DNA from: UBA1351 sp963677625 | GTDB taxonomy: Bacteria > Bacillota > Clostridia > Lachnospirales > Vallitaleaceae | Assembly (NCBI GenBank): GCA_963677625.2 | Contig: CAXXSW010000002.1 | Coordinates: forward strand, 124,001-188,000 | DNA length: 64,000 nucleotides | Direction: 5' to 3' | Part shown: positions 9,621 through 19,169 of the stretch, piece by piece | How positions within the stretch are numbered: the stretch's first letter is position 1 | Layout: each line of letters starts with the position of its first letter | Made by a program: the position numbers and the translations under genes | Notes under the pieces: generated by a model | The model's database searches: none | The model's input: the letters and a program-made list of their open reading frames with translations, nothing else | Told to the model about the DNA's origin: nothing

Positions 9621-11768
9621 ATGGAAATAATGAAAGAGTCATACAGAAAACAAGCGATGGAACTTGTTGGGCAAATGACCTTGGAAGAGAAGGTTCATCA
9701 AACCCTTCATAATTCTGCGGCTATTGAAAGACTTGGTATCAAGGCATATAACTGGTGGAATGAAGCACTTCATGGTGTTGCTAGGGCAGGTGTTGCTACT
9801 GTTTTCCCTCAAGCTATTGGTTTAGCTGCATCTTTTGACCAAGATTTGGTTTATCAAGTGGCTGATATCATTTCTACCGAAGGTAGAGGGAAATACAATA
9901 TGCAAAAAAAATTCGGTGATAGAGATATTTACAAAGGTCTTACCTTTTGGTCACCCAATGTAAATATCTTTCGTGATCCAAGATGGGGCCGTGGCCATGA
10001 GACTTTTGGAGAAGACCCTTATCTTAGTGGTAGACTAGGTGTTGCCTTTGTAAAGGGTTTGCAGGGAGATGATGAAAAATATTTGAAATCAGCAGCTTGT
10101 GCCAAGCATTTTGCTGTTCACTCAGGGCCTGAAGATGAACGACACTACTTTGATGCAGTGGTAAGTAAACAAGACCTCTATGAGACGTATTTACCTGCTT
10201 TTAGGGATTGTGTTATAGAAGCAAAAGTTGAAGCTGTTATGGGCGCCTACAATAGGACCAATGGCGAGCCTTGTTGTGGTAGCAAGACCCTTTTAAAAGA
10301 TATCCTAAGGGATGAATGGGGATTTGAAGGTCATGTGGTTTCAGACTGTTGGGCTATTCGAGATTTTCATGAACATCATAAAGTGACTGCTTCTCCAGTT
10401 GAATCGGTGGCAATGGCTATGAACAACGGATGTGACTTGAATTGCGGTAATCAGTTCTTTTACCTGGAACAAGCTGTAAAAGATGGCTTATTAGATGAAA
10501 AAAGATTAGATGAGGCTATTGTTAACCTTTATATGGCAAAGTTTAAGCTTGGTATACTTGGAGATAATGATGATAATCCATATAATGCTATTTCGTATGA
10601 TGTTGTTGATTCTAAGGAACATCAAGCCTTTAATCTAGATGCTGCCAAGAGAACCCTGGTTCTTCTCAAAAACGAAAATAATATTTTACCCCTAGATAAG
10701 GATAAGATTTCCTCTATAGGAATTATTGGACCGAATGCTAACAATAGAAAAGCACTTGTTGGTAATTATGAGGGAACAGCATCTAGGTACTATACCATTA
10801 CGGAAGGTATCCAGGACTATGTTGGAGATGATATACGTGTCCATTATTCAGATGGTTGTCATCTCTATAAGGACCGAGTAAGTGGTCTAGGTATGGAAAA
10901 TGACCGACTGGCAGAGGTTAAAGGTGTTTGCGATCAAAGTGATATCATTATTGCCTGTATGGGATTGGATGCCGGCTTGGAAGGTGAAGAAGGTGACATG
11001 GGTAATGAATTTGCCAGTGGTGATAAACCTAATCTAAATTTACCTGGAATCCAGCAAGAAATTCTTGAAGCCATATATGGGTGTAATAAGCCTGTTATAC
11101 TCGTGCTCTTGTCAGGAAGTGCTTTGGCAGTGACCTGGGCCCATGACCATATTCCAGCAATTATTCAAGGTTGGTATCCAGGTGCTCAAGGTGGGAGGGC
11201 TATAGCTTCTCTTCTCTTTGGTGAGTTTTCTCCCGAAGGTAAACTACCTGTGACTTTCTATCGGACTAGTGAAGAATTGCCGGATATCCGTAATTATGAT
11301 ATGAAGGGAAGAACTTACCGTTATATGGATAAGGAAGCTCTTTATCCTTTTGGATATGGACTTAGCTACAGTCAGTGGGCCTTATCTGATATTGAAGTTT
11401 CATCGAATGAAATAAGTGGAGATGAGGCAATTGAAATAAAAGCAAGACTAACTAACCAAGGTCAAGTAGCAGGACGAGAAACTGTTCAGGTCTATGTAAA
11501 ATATCTTGGTGATGGAAGACCTAATCCTCAGTTAAAGGGGGTAAAAAAGGTCTATGTTGAGCCAGGAAAGAGTGAAATGATAACTATTAGTCTTGAACCA
11601 AAAGCCTTTGGACTCTTTAATGAAGCGGGAAACAGGCTGATTCATAAAGGTCAATATGAGGTCTATGTTGGGACTGGCCAACCTGATTCTAGAACTACTG
11701 CTCTTACAGGTCAGGAAAGTCATAAGATCGTCTTCACAAGTCATGAGACCGTAGAAGTTGATAGATAG
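9621..11768 (+). CDS. Glycoside hydrolase family 3 beta-xylosidase/beta-glucosidase, intracellular
   Basis: 715 residues, no signal peptide, so a cytoplasmic enzyme. TAGGAGA (9604-9610) precedes ATG 9621. The N-terminal (alpha/beta)8 domain shows the GH3 xylosidase hallmarks: YNWWNEALHGVAR, TVFPQAIGLAASFD, NIFRDPRWGRGHETFGEDPYL, and the nucleophile motif GHVVSDCWAI with Asp at about residue 242. The alpha/beta sandwich domain (KRTLVLLKNENNILPL, then GLEGEEGD, PVILVLLSGSAL) and a C-terminal FN3-like domain (~600-700) complete the family's usual three-domain layout. In this locus it is expected to release xylose from the non-reducing end of imported xylo-oligosaccharides. It starts the enzyme operon; GH67 follows after 8 bases. 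Beta-glucosidase or arabinofuranosidase activity cannot be excluded. Confidence 0.9.
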   Translation: MEIMKESYRKQAMELVGQMTLEEKVHQTLHNSAAIERLGIKAYNWWNEALHGVARAGVATVFPQAIGLAASFDQDLVYQVADIISTEGRGKYNMQKKFGDRDIYKGLTFWSPNVNIFRDPRWGRGHETFGEDPYLSGRLGVAFVKGLQGDDEKYLKSAACAKHFAVHSGPEDERHYFDAVVSKQDLYETYLPAFRDCVIEAKVEAVMGAYNRTNGEPCCGSKTLLKDILRDEWGFEGHVVSDCWAIRDFHEHHKVTASPVESVAMAMNNGCDLNCGNQFFYLEQAVKDGLLDEKRLDEAIVNLYMAKFKLGILGDNDDNPYNAISYDVVDSKEHQAFNLDAAKRTLVLLKNENNILPLDKDKISSIGIIGPNANNRKALVGNYEGTASRYYTITEGIQDYVGDDIRVHYSDGCHLYKDRVSGLGMENDRLAEVKGVCDQSDIIIACMGLDAGLEGEEGDMGNEFASGDKPNLNLPGIQQEILEAIYGCNKPVILVLLSGSALAVTWAHDHIPAIIQGWYPGAQGGRAIASLLFGEFSPEGKLPVTFYRTSEELPDIRNYDMKGRTYRYMDKEALYPFGYGLSYSQWALSDIEVSSNEISGDEAIEIKARLTNQGQVAGRETVQVYVKYLGDGRPNPQLKGVKKVYVEPGKSEMITISLEPKAFGLFNEAGNRLIHKGQYEVYVGTGQPDSRTTALTGQESHKIVFTSHETVEVDR

Positions 11769-11776
11769 GAGAAATC

Positions 11777-13759
11777 ATGAATTGGGAACTTATGTGGCTG
11801 GACTATAGTCAAAAAAATAAGGACAAAGAAATAGCAAGTAGAAATTTAGCAATAAAAATAAATGGGAATGCTGAATCTAATCGAATAGAAGCAGCTTGTA
11901 ATGAATTAAGCAGAGTCTTTGACACAGATTCTGAAAAAGACCCTCTTACCCTGTTGGAACTTAATCTTAATGAATCAAGTAGTGCAAAAGATAAATTTGG
12001 TCAAGAAGGATACGAAATTATAGGCTCCCAACAAGGCATTAGGCTGGAAGCTTATAGTGACAGAGGTCTCCTTTATGGTGTTTTTGCCTTAATAAGAGCT
12101 TATCGGTTAGGCCAAAAGCTTGAAACTATTAATGAATATTCCTTACCTGTTAATCCATTACGAATGATTAATCATTGGGATAATAGTGATGGGTCTATTG
12201 AAAGAGGTTACTCAGGTAAATCTTTCTTTTTTGAGGACGCTAGCTTGTTAGTTAATGAAAGAACGGTAGATTATGCCAGATTTATGGCTTCTACCGGCAT
12301 TAATAGTGTGGTCATTAACAATGTTAATGTGGCTGGAGATGCCTGTTGGCTCATATCTGACCGTTATTACCATCAGTTGGAATTACTGACAGAAGTTTTT
12401 GATCGATATGGAATATCATTATTTTTAAGTGTTGATTATGCAGCGCCTATTGATATTGGAGGTATGTCATCGGCAGATCCTCTGGATCCTGAGGTCATCA
12501 AGTGGTGGCAAGTCAAAATGGAGGAGATTTATAAGGCCCTTCCAGATTTAGGTGGATTTCTAATAAAGGCGGATTCGGAAGGAAGACCTGGTCCTTTCAC
12601 TTATGGTAGGAATCAGGCACAAGGGGCCAATATGCTTGCAGATGCCATTAAGCCCTATGGTGGCATAATTATCTGGCGGTGCTTTGTCTATAATTGTCAG
12701 CAGGATTGGCGAGATAGAAAAACAGACAGGGCTAAGGCTGGTTATGACTACTTTATGCCTCTAGATGGAAGTTTTCATGATAATGTTGTCCTTCAGATAA
12801 AAAATGGCCCTATGGATTTTCAAGTAAGAGAGCCGGTATCCCCTCTTTTTGGTGCCATGAAGAAGACCAATCAAATTCTGGAAGTTCAGATTGCCCAGGA
12901 ATATACAGGGCAACAGAGACATGTTTGCTATCTTGTTCCTATGTGGAAAGAAATTTTGGATTTTGATACCTGTTCTAACCAAGAAAAGCCCTTAGTTAAG
13001 GAAATAGCTTCAGGTGCTGCCTATGGCCGTTCTATAGCTGGTATGGCAGGTGTTAGTAACACAGGAAGCGACCCTAATTGGACAGGGCATGATCTTGCGG
13101 CTGCCAACCTTTATGGCTTTGGTCGTTTGGCTTGGAATCCCTCGCTAGATGCAGAAACTATTGCATCTGAATGGATAGTACAGACTTTTGGTGGTGATAA
13201 GAAGGTTTATGATAACCTAAGTCATATTTTATTGGGATCATGGAAGACATATGAGAATTATACCAGTCCACTTGGCATTGGATGGATGGTCAATCCAAAC
13301 CAGCATTATGGACCGAATGTAGATGGATATGAATATGACCGTTGGGGAACGTATCACCGTGCAGACCATGAGGGAATTGGTGTAGATCGAAGTGACAGGG
13401 GAACCGGCTATACCAGACAGTATGCTGACCCTTTATTTGAAAAATATAATAAAATTGAAACCTGCCCTGAAGAACTTCTCCTCTTTTTCCACTACCTACC
13501 ATATAGGCATAGATTGCCTAGTGGTAGAACCTTGATTCAGCATATTTATGATACACACTTTGAAGGAGTTGAAGAAGTGGAAACAATGGTCGCTAAGTTT
13601 GAGGAATTGGAAGATAGGATAGATAAAGATAAGTTCCAACGTATCAGAGAAAGATTGGACCATCAAAAGGAACATGCAAAAGAATGGCGTGATGTAGTCA
13701 ATACTTATTTTTTAAGAAAGTCAGGTATTCAAGATGAAAAGCAGAGAAAAATATATTGA
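11777..13759 (+). CDS. aguA: GH67 alpha-glucuronidase
   Basis: 660 residues, cytoplasmic (no signal peptide). The family signature runs through the protein: NHWDNSDGSIERGYSGKSFF, the IKADSEGRPGPF segment, the FHDNVVLQIKNGPMDFQVREP segment (these two carry the carboxylates identified as catalytic in characterised GH67 enzymes), and C-terminal NPNQHYGPNVDGYEYDRWGTYHRAD. The enzyme removes 4-O-methyl-glucuronic acid from the non-reducing terminal xylose of aldouronic acids, which fixes the substrate of the whole locus as glucuronoxylan fragments. RBS TAGGAGAAATC overlaps the end of the GH3 gene region. It overlaps the next gene by 26 bases. Confidence 0.95.
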   Translation: MNWELMWLDYSQKNKDKEIASRNLAIKINGNAESNRIEAACNELSRVFDTDSEKDPLTLLELNLNESSSAKDKFGQEGYEIIGSQQGIRLEAYSDRGLLYGVFALIRAYRLGQKLETINEYSLPVNPLRMINHWDNSDGSIERGYSGKSFFFEDASLLVNERTVDYARFMASTGINSVVINNVNVAGDACWLISDRYYHQLELLTEVFDRYGISLFLSVDYAAPIDIGGMSSADPLDPEVIKWWQVKMEEIYKALPDLGGFLIKADSEGRPGPFTYGRNQAQGANMLADAIKPYGGIIIWRCFVYNCQQDWRDRKTDRAKAGYDYFMPLDGSFHDNVVLQIKNGPMDFQVREPVSPLFGAMKKTNQILEVQIAQEYTGQQRHVCYLVPMWKEILDFDTCSNQEKPLVKEIASGAAYGRSIAGMAGVSNTGSDPNWTGHDLAAANLYGFGRLAWNPSLDAETIASEWIVQTFGGDKKVYDNLSHILLGSWKTYENYTSPLGIGWMVNPNQHYGPNVDGYEYDRWGTYHRADHEGIGVDRSDRGTGYTRQYADPLFEKYNKIETCPEELLLFFHYLPYRHRLPSGRTLIQHIYDTHFEGVEEVETMVAKFEELEDRIDKDKFQRIRERLDHQKEHAKEWRDVVNTYFLRKSGIQDEKQRKIY

Positions 13760-15329
13760 AGAAAAGATAAGAACATATAGTAATCCCATATTACCAGGCT
13801 TTTATCCTGACCCATCTTTGTGCAGGGTTGAAGATGATTATTACTTGGTAACGTCATCCTTTACGTATTTTCCAGGAGTTCCTATTTTTCACAGTAAGGA
13901 TCTGGTTCATTGGAATCAGATTGGTAATGTATTAGATCGCGAAAGCCAGATACCACTTGCTGAAGGCCACCATTCTATGGGAATTTTTGCTCCAACGATT
14001 AGATATCATGAAGGTACCTTTTATTTGATTACAACAAATGTATGTAACGGTGGGAATTTTATTGTTACAGCAAAAAAACCTGAAGGTCCTTGGTCAGATC
14101 CCATATGGCTAAATTCTGAAGGTATAGATCCCAGTCTCTTTTTTGATGATGATGGTAAATGCTATTATTGTGGGACAAAAGACAGGAGAGAGGGAGCAAA
14201 GTACTATGGTGATAATGAAATCTATGTTCAAGAGCTGCATTTGGATAAAATGGAACTCGTTGGCCAAACATGGGCGATTTGGCATAGCGCATTAAGAGAT
14301 GCTAGGTGGCCGGAAGGTCCACACCTATATAAAAAGGATGGTTGGTATTATTTACTGATTTCGGAAGGGGGAACGGCACATGAACATGCAGTTTCCGTGG
14401 CTAGAAGTAAGTCCCTTAAAGATTATTTTGAAGGACATCTTTCTAATCCAATACTAACTCATCGTCATCTGGGAAAGAAACACCCTATTGTTAATGTTGG
14501 ACATCCAGATATAGTTCAAACCCAGAATGGAGAATGGTGGATGGTTCTTTTGGCATCAAGACCATATGGAGGTTATTATCGAAACTTAGGCAGGGAAACT
14601 TTCCTTGTTCCCATGAAATGGGAAGACGGTTGGCCAGTTATAAATCCCGGCCGAGGAATGGTAGAAGACGAATTTCCAATTCCTAAGCTTCCATATTGGG
14701 AACCAATTAAAGTCAAGGAATGGGAAGATTTTAATTCTTCATGTTTACCATATCATTTTATGTACTCAAGAAATCCGGATATGATCAAGTATAGTTTAGA
14801 AGAAAGAAAGGGTTATCTGAGAATGTACCTTTCTGATACTGGACTTCATGAGCTCCAAAGCCCTTCCTTGGTTCTTAGACGACAACAGCATATGACTTTT
14901 ACCATGGAAACGAAGTTGGAGTTCAAACCCTCATTAGGTGAACGAGCTGGTATATGTCTTTTTCAAAGTAATGAATACTATTATGCCTTTTATCTTACTT
15001 GCTCTCAGGAAGGTAAGAAAAGAGAAGTTTGTCTTGTTAAAAGGGAAAAAGAAGATGAGCTTATGCTTGTAAAACAAAGCATAGATATGGATAGCGATTG
15101 CATATATCTAAAAATTCACGCAAGGGGACAGGACCTTTCCTTTGGTTATAAATTAGATGATGATAGTGTATATAAAAGCTTAATTAGCGGTGTTGATGGA
15201 AGAATCTTAAGTACAGATGTCGCTGGTGGTTTTGTTGGAACCTGTGGTGGTATGTTTGCAACTTCAGATGCGGTTTCAGATAATTTTGTTGATTTTGACT
15301 GGTTTAGAATGACTGGATTTGATGAGTGA
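13734..15329 (+). CDS. GH43 beta-xylosidase/alpha-L-arabinofuranosidase
   Basis: 531 residues, no signal peptide. An N-terminal five-bladed propeller (~15-325) carries the three GH43 carboxylates in context: GFYPDPS (base Asp), GIDPSLFFDDDG (pKa-modulating Asp) and WPEGPHLYK (acid Glu). A C-terminal beta-sandwich (~335-528, LQSPSLVLRRQQH, ERAGICLFQSNEYYYAFYL, GGFVGTCGGMFA) is typical of the xylosidase subfamilies (GH43_11/12 type). The ATG at 13734 lies 26 bases inside GH67 and has only a poor ribosome binding site; no other start exists before the conserved RTYSNPILPG. Translation may be coupled to GH67. It acts with GH3 and GH8 on imported xylo-oligosaccharides. Confidence 0.92.
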   Translation: MKSREKYIEEKIRTYSNPILPGFYPDPSLCRVEDDYYLVTSSFTYFPGVPIFHSKDLVHWNQIGNVLDRESQIPLAEGHHSMGIFAPTIRYHEGTFYLITTNVCNGGNFIVTAKKPEGPWSDPIWLNSEGIDPSLFFDDDGKCYYCGTKDRREGAKYYGDNEIYVQELHLDKMELVGQTWAIWHSALRDARWPEGPHLYKKDGWYYLLISEGGTAHEHAVSVARSKSLKDYFEGHLSNPILTHRHLGKKHPIVNVGHPDIVQTQNGEWWMVLLASRPYGGYYRNLGRETFLVPMKWEDGWPVINPGRGMVEDEFPIPKLPYWEPIKVKEWEDFNSSCLPYHFMYSRNPDMIKYSLEERKGYLRMYLSDTGLHELQSPSLVLRRQQHMTFTMETKLEFKPSLGERAGICLFQSNEYYYAFYLTCSQEGKKREVCLVKREKEDELMLVKQSIDMDSDCIYLKIHARGQDLSFGYKLDDDSVYKSLISGVDGRILSTDVAGGFVGTCGGMFATSDAVSDNFVDFDWFRMTGFDE

Positions 15330-15424
15330 GTTGGGAAAAGCAGATGATGCTTTTGCCTTGATTATTACAGTTTCATTGGGATTCTTAAGTTTATGTATAC
15401 ACTAGAGAAATTGGAGAATGAAGT

Positions 15425-16540
15425 ATGAAGGTTTTAGAAAGACAATATGAAAATTATTTCAGTCGAATTGGTATAAGTGACAAAGAAGTTAATAAGCGAA
15501 TATGGGATTCTTTTAATACTATATTCTTTGATTCGGAAGAAAGATTCTATCATGAATATGATGAAACCATGGCTTATATGCGGGATACAGGTAACAATGA
15601 TGCCAGGACAGAAGGAATGAGTTATGGCATGATGATGGCTGTTCAGCTTGACAGACAGGATATCTTTGACAAACTATGGCTCTTTTCTCACAAATTTATG
15701 CAGCAAAAAGCGGGAAGCAACCAAGGCTATTTTGCCTGGTCAGTATCAACAGAAGGTAAGAAATTTTCTGAAGGACCTGCGCCGGATGGAGAAGAGTATT
15801 TTGCTTTGGCCTTATTCTTTGCCTCTCATCGTTGGGGGGATAAGGAAAGTCCTTTTGACTATGCTTCTCAAGCAAGAAAAATATTGAGACATTGTCTTCA
15901 TCAAAGTGAAATGATTGAAGGCGGTCATAATATGTGGGATATAAAAACTCACTACATTAAGTTTGTACCCAGTGTAGATTTTAGTGATCCATCCTATCAT
16001 TTACCTCATTTTTATGAACTTTTTGCCAAGTGGGCAGATGAAGAAGATAGATCCTTCTGGTCTGAGGCTGCTGCTTGCAGTAGGGACTATATCAGAAAAT
16101 CTTGTCACCCAAAGACCGGTATGGCAGCAGAATATGCAGAGTATGATGGAAAACCTAAATATATCAATGGCAAAGACTTTGATTTTTACTCAGATGCATA
16201 TCGGGTCGCCATGAACTTGGGATTGGACACCTTATGGTGTGGCAGGCAAGAAGGCTACCAAGAGATAATGGAGAGCTTACAGAGTTTCTTGGATCCTCAT
16301 GATGGAGTTCAGAAGACATATATGTTAGATGGAAGTCTTGTTGATGAACCTGCTATGCATCCCCATGCTATGCTAGTGACAACTGCGGCAGGGACACCAG
16401 CTACTCAACACGAGGAAGCAAACCAGTGGTTAAGGGCCTTTTGGGACCTTCCACTTCGTAAGGGAGACCGTCGTTACTATGACAATTGCTTATATTTATT
16501 TTGCTTATTGATTCTAGGTGGCGTCTATAAAATTTATTAA
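15425..16540 (+). CDS. GH8 reducing-end xylose-releasing exo-oligoxylanase (Rex)
   Basis: 371 residues, cytoplasmic. Typical GH8 (alpha/alpha)6 features: DARTEGMSYGMMMAV with the general-acid Glu at about residue 63, GYFAWSV, and GPAPDGEEYFALALFFA with the substrate-binding Asp; the closing region has ANQWLRAFWDLPLRKGDRRYYDN. Length and motifs fit the Rex subgroup (EC 3.2.1.156), which trims xylose from the reducing end of oligosaccharides of three or more units, rather than the secreted GH8 endoglucanases/xylanases. The 95-base gap from the GH43 gene holds no clear terminator, so it may be the last gene of the enzyme operon. Confidence 0.9.
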   Translation: MKVLERQYENYFSRIGISDKEVNKRIWDSFNTIFFDSEERFYHEYDETMAYMRDTGNNDARTEGMSYGMMMAVQLDRQDIFDKLWLFSHKFMQQKAGSNQGYFAWSVSTEGKKFSEGPAPDGEEYFALALFFASHRWGDKESPFDYASQARKILRHCLHQSEMIEGGHNMWDIKTHYIKFVPSVDFSDPSYHLPHFYELFAKWADEEDRSFWSEAAACSRDYIRKSCHPKTGMAAEYAEYDGKPKYINGKDFDFYSDAYRVAMNLGLDTLWCGRQEGYQEIMESLQSFLDPHDGVQKTYMLDGSLVDEPAMHPHAMLVTTAAGTPATQHEEANQWLRAFWDLPLRKGDRRYYDNCLYLFCLLILGGVYKIY

Positions 16541-16564
16541 TTGAAATGTATAGTAAGGGATAAT

Positions 16565-16592
16565 ACAGTCTGGACAATTTAGTCCAGGCTGT
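16565..16592. terminator. Bidirectional hairpin between convergent GH8 and AraC genes
   Basis: An 11-bp stem (ACAGTCTGGAC 16565-16575, GTCCAGGCTGT 16582-16592, one G-U pair) with a 6-base loop. The AraC stop codon lies in the loop, so the last codons of that gene are part of the stem. The flanking U tracts are poor, so termination efficiency is uncertain on either strand. Confidence 0.55.
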
Positions 16593-17487
16593 GATAAGAG
16601 AGATTTTCTTCATATGAATGATGTCCGTGATTGATTCTCTTTTTTCTGAATTCGCTGGCTGAGAACCCTTTATTTAGTTTGAAAGACCGATTGAAGTTAG
16701 AAATAGAATTAAAGCCACTAGAAAGAGCTACTTCAAGTATGGATAAGTCCGTATCCATAAGTAGCGTTTCTGACTTTTGGAGTCTTTGCTTGGTCAGATA
16801 TTGATGGAAGGTCATGTTGGTGAACTCTTTAAAAAGGCGAGAAAAGTGATACTTGCTGAAACCAGTCATATCTGAGATAAAATCTAGGCTAATGTCCTCC
16901 ATGTAGTGTTTATTGATATAATTACATGTATTCATAAGCTTTTCTATATATTCATGTCTTTTTGAATGGTTTGTATCAGAAAAAAACTTCTGATCATAGA
17001 TGATCTTTCGACAGAGGGTAACATAGATTCGAATTAAATCGCTGTATATAAGTGGGCCTTTTAAAGGCGTGTTTTTTTCATGTTCCTTAATAATGTTATC
17101 AATAAGTGAATAAATTACAGGGTATATTTCAGGATGATTCTCCTTATTCATATGGAGGGCTGGAGGTAGCATGAAAAGTGTTGTATCAAACTCGTTTAGG
17201 TCATAAAGAAGTGAAAGATCAAATTGAAGAATGATCCTTTCGCCTTTTGATGGTGATTCTAAGCTATGAATAACACCAGTATTGAGAAAGAGAATGTCCT
17301 TTTCCTTTAGGGTGTATGAATCCTCGCCTACTCGAACCTTGTACCAATTGTGAAGAGGCAGAATGATTTCTATACCCATATGCCAATGGGGGGGATAGTT
17401 TTCGTTTTGGGTATTACGGTAGAGACGTAGATGTGATGAATCATTATATCTAATAGTTTCACGTATGCCCTTAAGAACTTCAATCAT
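16579..17487 (-). CDS. AraC-family transcriptional regulator with cupin sensor domain
   Basis: 302 residues. The N-terminal cupin-like ligand domain (~1-150) contains PPHWHMGIEIILPL and ILFLNTGVIHSLESP, characteristic of AraC-type regulators of sugar genes. The C-terminal ~100 residues carry two helix-turn-helix units (YMEDISLDFISDMTGFSKYHFSRLFKEF and LSILEVALSSGFNSISNFNRSFK) plus the AraC signature. It sits reversed between the xylan enzymes and the two-component/transport genes, so it probably senses a cytoplasmic sugar such as xylose or xylobiose and controls one or both flanking operons. An AT-rich motif related to that before the GH3 gene lies just upstream of its start. Confidence 0.9.
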   Translation of the reverse strand: MIEVLKGIRETIRYNDSSHLRLYRNTQNENYPPHWHMGIEIILPLHNWYKVRVGEDSYTLKEKDILFLNTGVIHSLESPSKGERIILQFDLSLLYDLNEFDTTLFMLPPALHMNKENHPEIYPVIYSLIDNIIKEHEKNTPLKGPLIYSDLIRIYVTLCRKIIYDQKFFSDTNHSKRHEYIEKLMNTCNYINKHYMEDISLDFISDMTGFSKYHFSRLFKEFTNMTFHQYLTKQRLQKSETLLMDTDLSILEVALSSGFNSISNFNRSFKLNKGFSASEFRKKRINHGHHSYEENLSYHSLD

Positions 17488-17500
17488 TTAACTGCTCCTT

Positions 17501-17528
17501 CATAAACTTATAATAAGATATATGTATA
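17501..17528. promoter_or_regulatory. Candidate operator related to the motif before GH3
   Basis: The sequence begins CATAAACTTATAAT and ends TATATGTATA, with four bases between. The same two blocks occur fused at 9564-9587 upstream of the GH3 gene. It is located 14 bases upstream of the AraC gene start and in the divergent region before the response regulator gene, a sensible place for an autoregulatory site. Support is limited to this pair. Confidence 0.33.
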
Positions 17529-17590
17529 TACGTTATTATAACGATTGGAAGATATGATGTAAAGGCTATCCATTATTGGAGGAACAAACA

Positions 17591-17647
17591 ATGGAGTTTG
17601 AAATAAATGAAGACCATAATAATATGAACCTTATTGTTTGTGTATAG
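17591..17647 (+). CDS. Possible 18-residue leader ORF
   Basis: ATG 17591 is preceded by GGAGG at 17578-17582 with ideal 8-base spacing and reads MEFEINEDHNNMNLIVCV before TAG. It lies 64 bases upstream of the response regulator gene. There is no similarity I recognise; it may be a leader peptide, the start of a decayed gene, or chance. Confidence 0.25.
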   Translation: MEFEINEDHNNMNLIVCV

Positions 17648-17711
17648 AGAAATCGTCTGGTAGAATGGATTTATACAATCAATAAAATCTTTTGTTAGTT
17701 GGGGTAGAATT

Positions 17712-19169
17712 ATGCTTCGTACAGTTATTATAGATGATGAACCACTCGTTATTGAAGGACTCTCTACAATGGTGGATTGGCAGGGCCATGGATTTAGAAT
17801 TTGTGGTGTTGCTGAGGATGGGGAGAAGGGTCTTGAGACAATAGAAAAGCTTAAACCAGATGTTGTATTTACTGATGTCAGGATGCCAGGGCTAGATGGC
17901 CTCTCCTTGGTGAAAAAGTATCTTGAAAACCACAGTGAACCAGTTTTTTTTGTCATTATAACGGGCTATAGTGAGTTTGACTATATTAAAAAGGCTATGG
18001 ATTTCAATGTAGTCGACTATGTATTAAAACCTATTGATGCAGATGATGTCCATCGTATTCTTAACCGAATTCAAGAGGAATACAGGAAAAGAACGGATTT
18101 AGAGAAGAAACTTAATCAGGATATTAGGAACGTAACCAGGATGACTTTAAACAGGCTCATTGACGAAGACCAAAAGCCATCTCTTATTGGTCGTGGGAAA
18201 ATGCTCCTTGATTTGGAGAATGGTAATTACTATACTTACTGCTTTTCTAGTCCTAAACTTATAGATAGGCTCATGGAGGCTTGGCAGGACGAAGGATCAG
18301 TTGAGAGTATTTTGGTTAAGGAAAATGAAAGAAGACACAGTTTCCTGATTTGGGGAAAGAAAAAACAAATTTTAAAATGGATGGAAGAAGCAAAAGAAAG
18401 GATCTTGTCTAGAGAGAATCAAGACAATGACTTTCTCTATCTAACAGAAGTAACAAATGATATTCGACAAATATATCAGAAACATCAACTTTTAAAGACT
18501 CATATGAAAAATAGATTCTATCATACCTATGCTTATCTTGAAATCGATTCAGATTCAAGTATAGAGTTTTCCAGAGAACTTACCTTATTTGACCTCCATC
18601 CGATTATTGGAAAACATAGAATTCCTGACAAGGAAAGAGCGATTTTCGAATTAAATAAACTCTATCATGAAGTGTATTCAGCAGAAATTGATCCAGACCT
18701 GGTAATTATGAGGTATGGTCTTTTTAGGGAAAGGGTAGGTCAACTGGCAAATGTTGATATGGTCACTGCCTATCCAAAACGTTTTTCTGACTTTCGAGAA
18801 GCCTGCCTAAAACTTGTGGATGCCTATTTTCGTGATTATGTCCCTAATCAACCTAGCTTAAGCAGAGAGAATATTGAAGTATATGTTAACCAGCATTTAT
18901 CTGAGGACTTAAGGCTCAAAGCTCTTGCAGGAGTTTTTAACTACAATCCGGTATATGTTGGCCAGTACTTCCAGAAGGAAACAGGTAAAAAGTTTAGGGA
19001 TTATGTTTTGGAGGTAAGAATGGAAAAAGCAAAACAATTATTGCTCCACACGAATCAAGGAATTAAATCTATTGCAAAAGATGTTGGCTTTAGAGATAGA
19101 GATTATTTTGTGAAAAAATTCAAAGAAATTAATGGTTGTCTACCGGGGGAATATAGACATGAAAAATAA
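17712..19169 (+). CDS. YesN-like response regulator with AraC output domain
   Basis: 485 residues. Receiver domain at 1-120: acidic pair in TVIIDDEPLV, phosphoacceptor Asp55 in DVVFTDVRMPGLDG, Thr in IITGYSEFDYI and Lys in VLKPIDA. A central variable region of ~230 residues follows, then a C-terminal AraC-type double helix-turn-helix (LRLKALAGVFNYNPVYVGQYFQKETG and IKSIAKDVGFRDRDYFVKKFK). It is the first gene of a regulator-kinase-regulator trio and overlaps the kinase by 11 bases, so the two are translationally coupled. Expected role: activate the oligosaccharide transporter (and perhaps enzyme) genes when the YesM-like kinase senses external ligand. Confidence 0.92.
   Translation: MLRTVIIDDEPLVIEGLSTMVDWQGHGFRICGVAEDGEKGLETIEKLKPDVVFTDVRMPGLDGLSLVKKYLENHSEPVFFVIITGYSEFDYIKKAMDFNVVDYVLKPIDADDVHRILNRIQEEYRKRTDLEKKLNQDIRNVTRMTLNRLIDEDQKPSLIGRGKMLLDLENGNYYTYCFSSPKLIDRLMEAWQDEGSVESILVKENERRHSFLIWGKKKQILKWMEEAKERILSRENQDNDFLYLTEVTNDIRQIYQKHQLLKTHMKNRFYHTYAYLEIDSDSSIEFSRELTLFDLHPIIGKHRIPDKERAIFELNKLYHEVYSAEIDPDLVIMRYGLFRERVGQLANVDMVTAYPKRFSDFREACLKLVDAYFRDYVPNQPSLSRENIEVYVNQHLSEDLRLKALAGVFNYNPVYVGQYFQKETGKKFRDYVLEVRMEKAKQLLLHTNQGIKSIAKDVGFRDRDYFVKKFKEINGCLPGEYRHEK

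Noticed and set aside
17573..17956. 127-codon reverse frame over the first response regulator start
   Set aside because: It is antisense to a gene with strong family motifs and its own product is low-complexity without homology.
19132..19158. Longer N-terminus for the histidine kinase
   Set aside because: These bases belong to the response regulator and lack a ribosome site; ATG 19159 has GGGGGAA and gives the normal family start.
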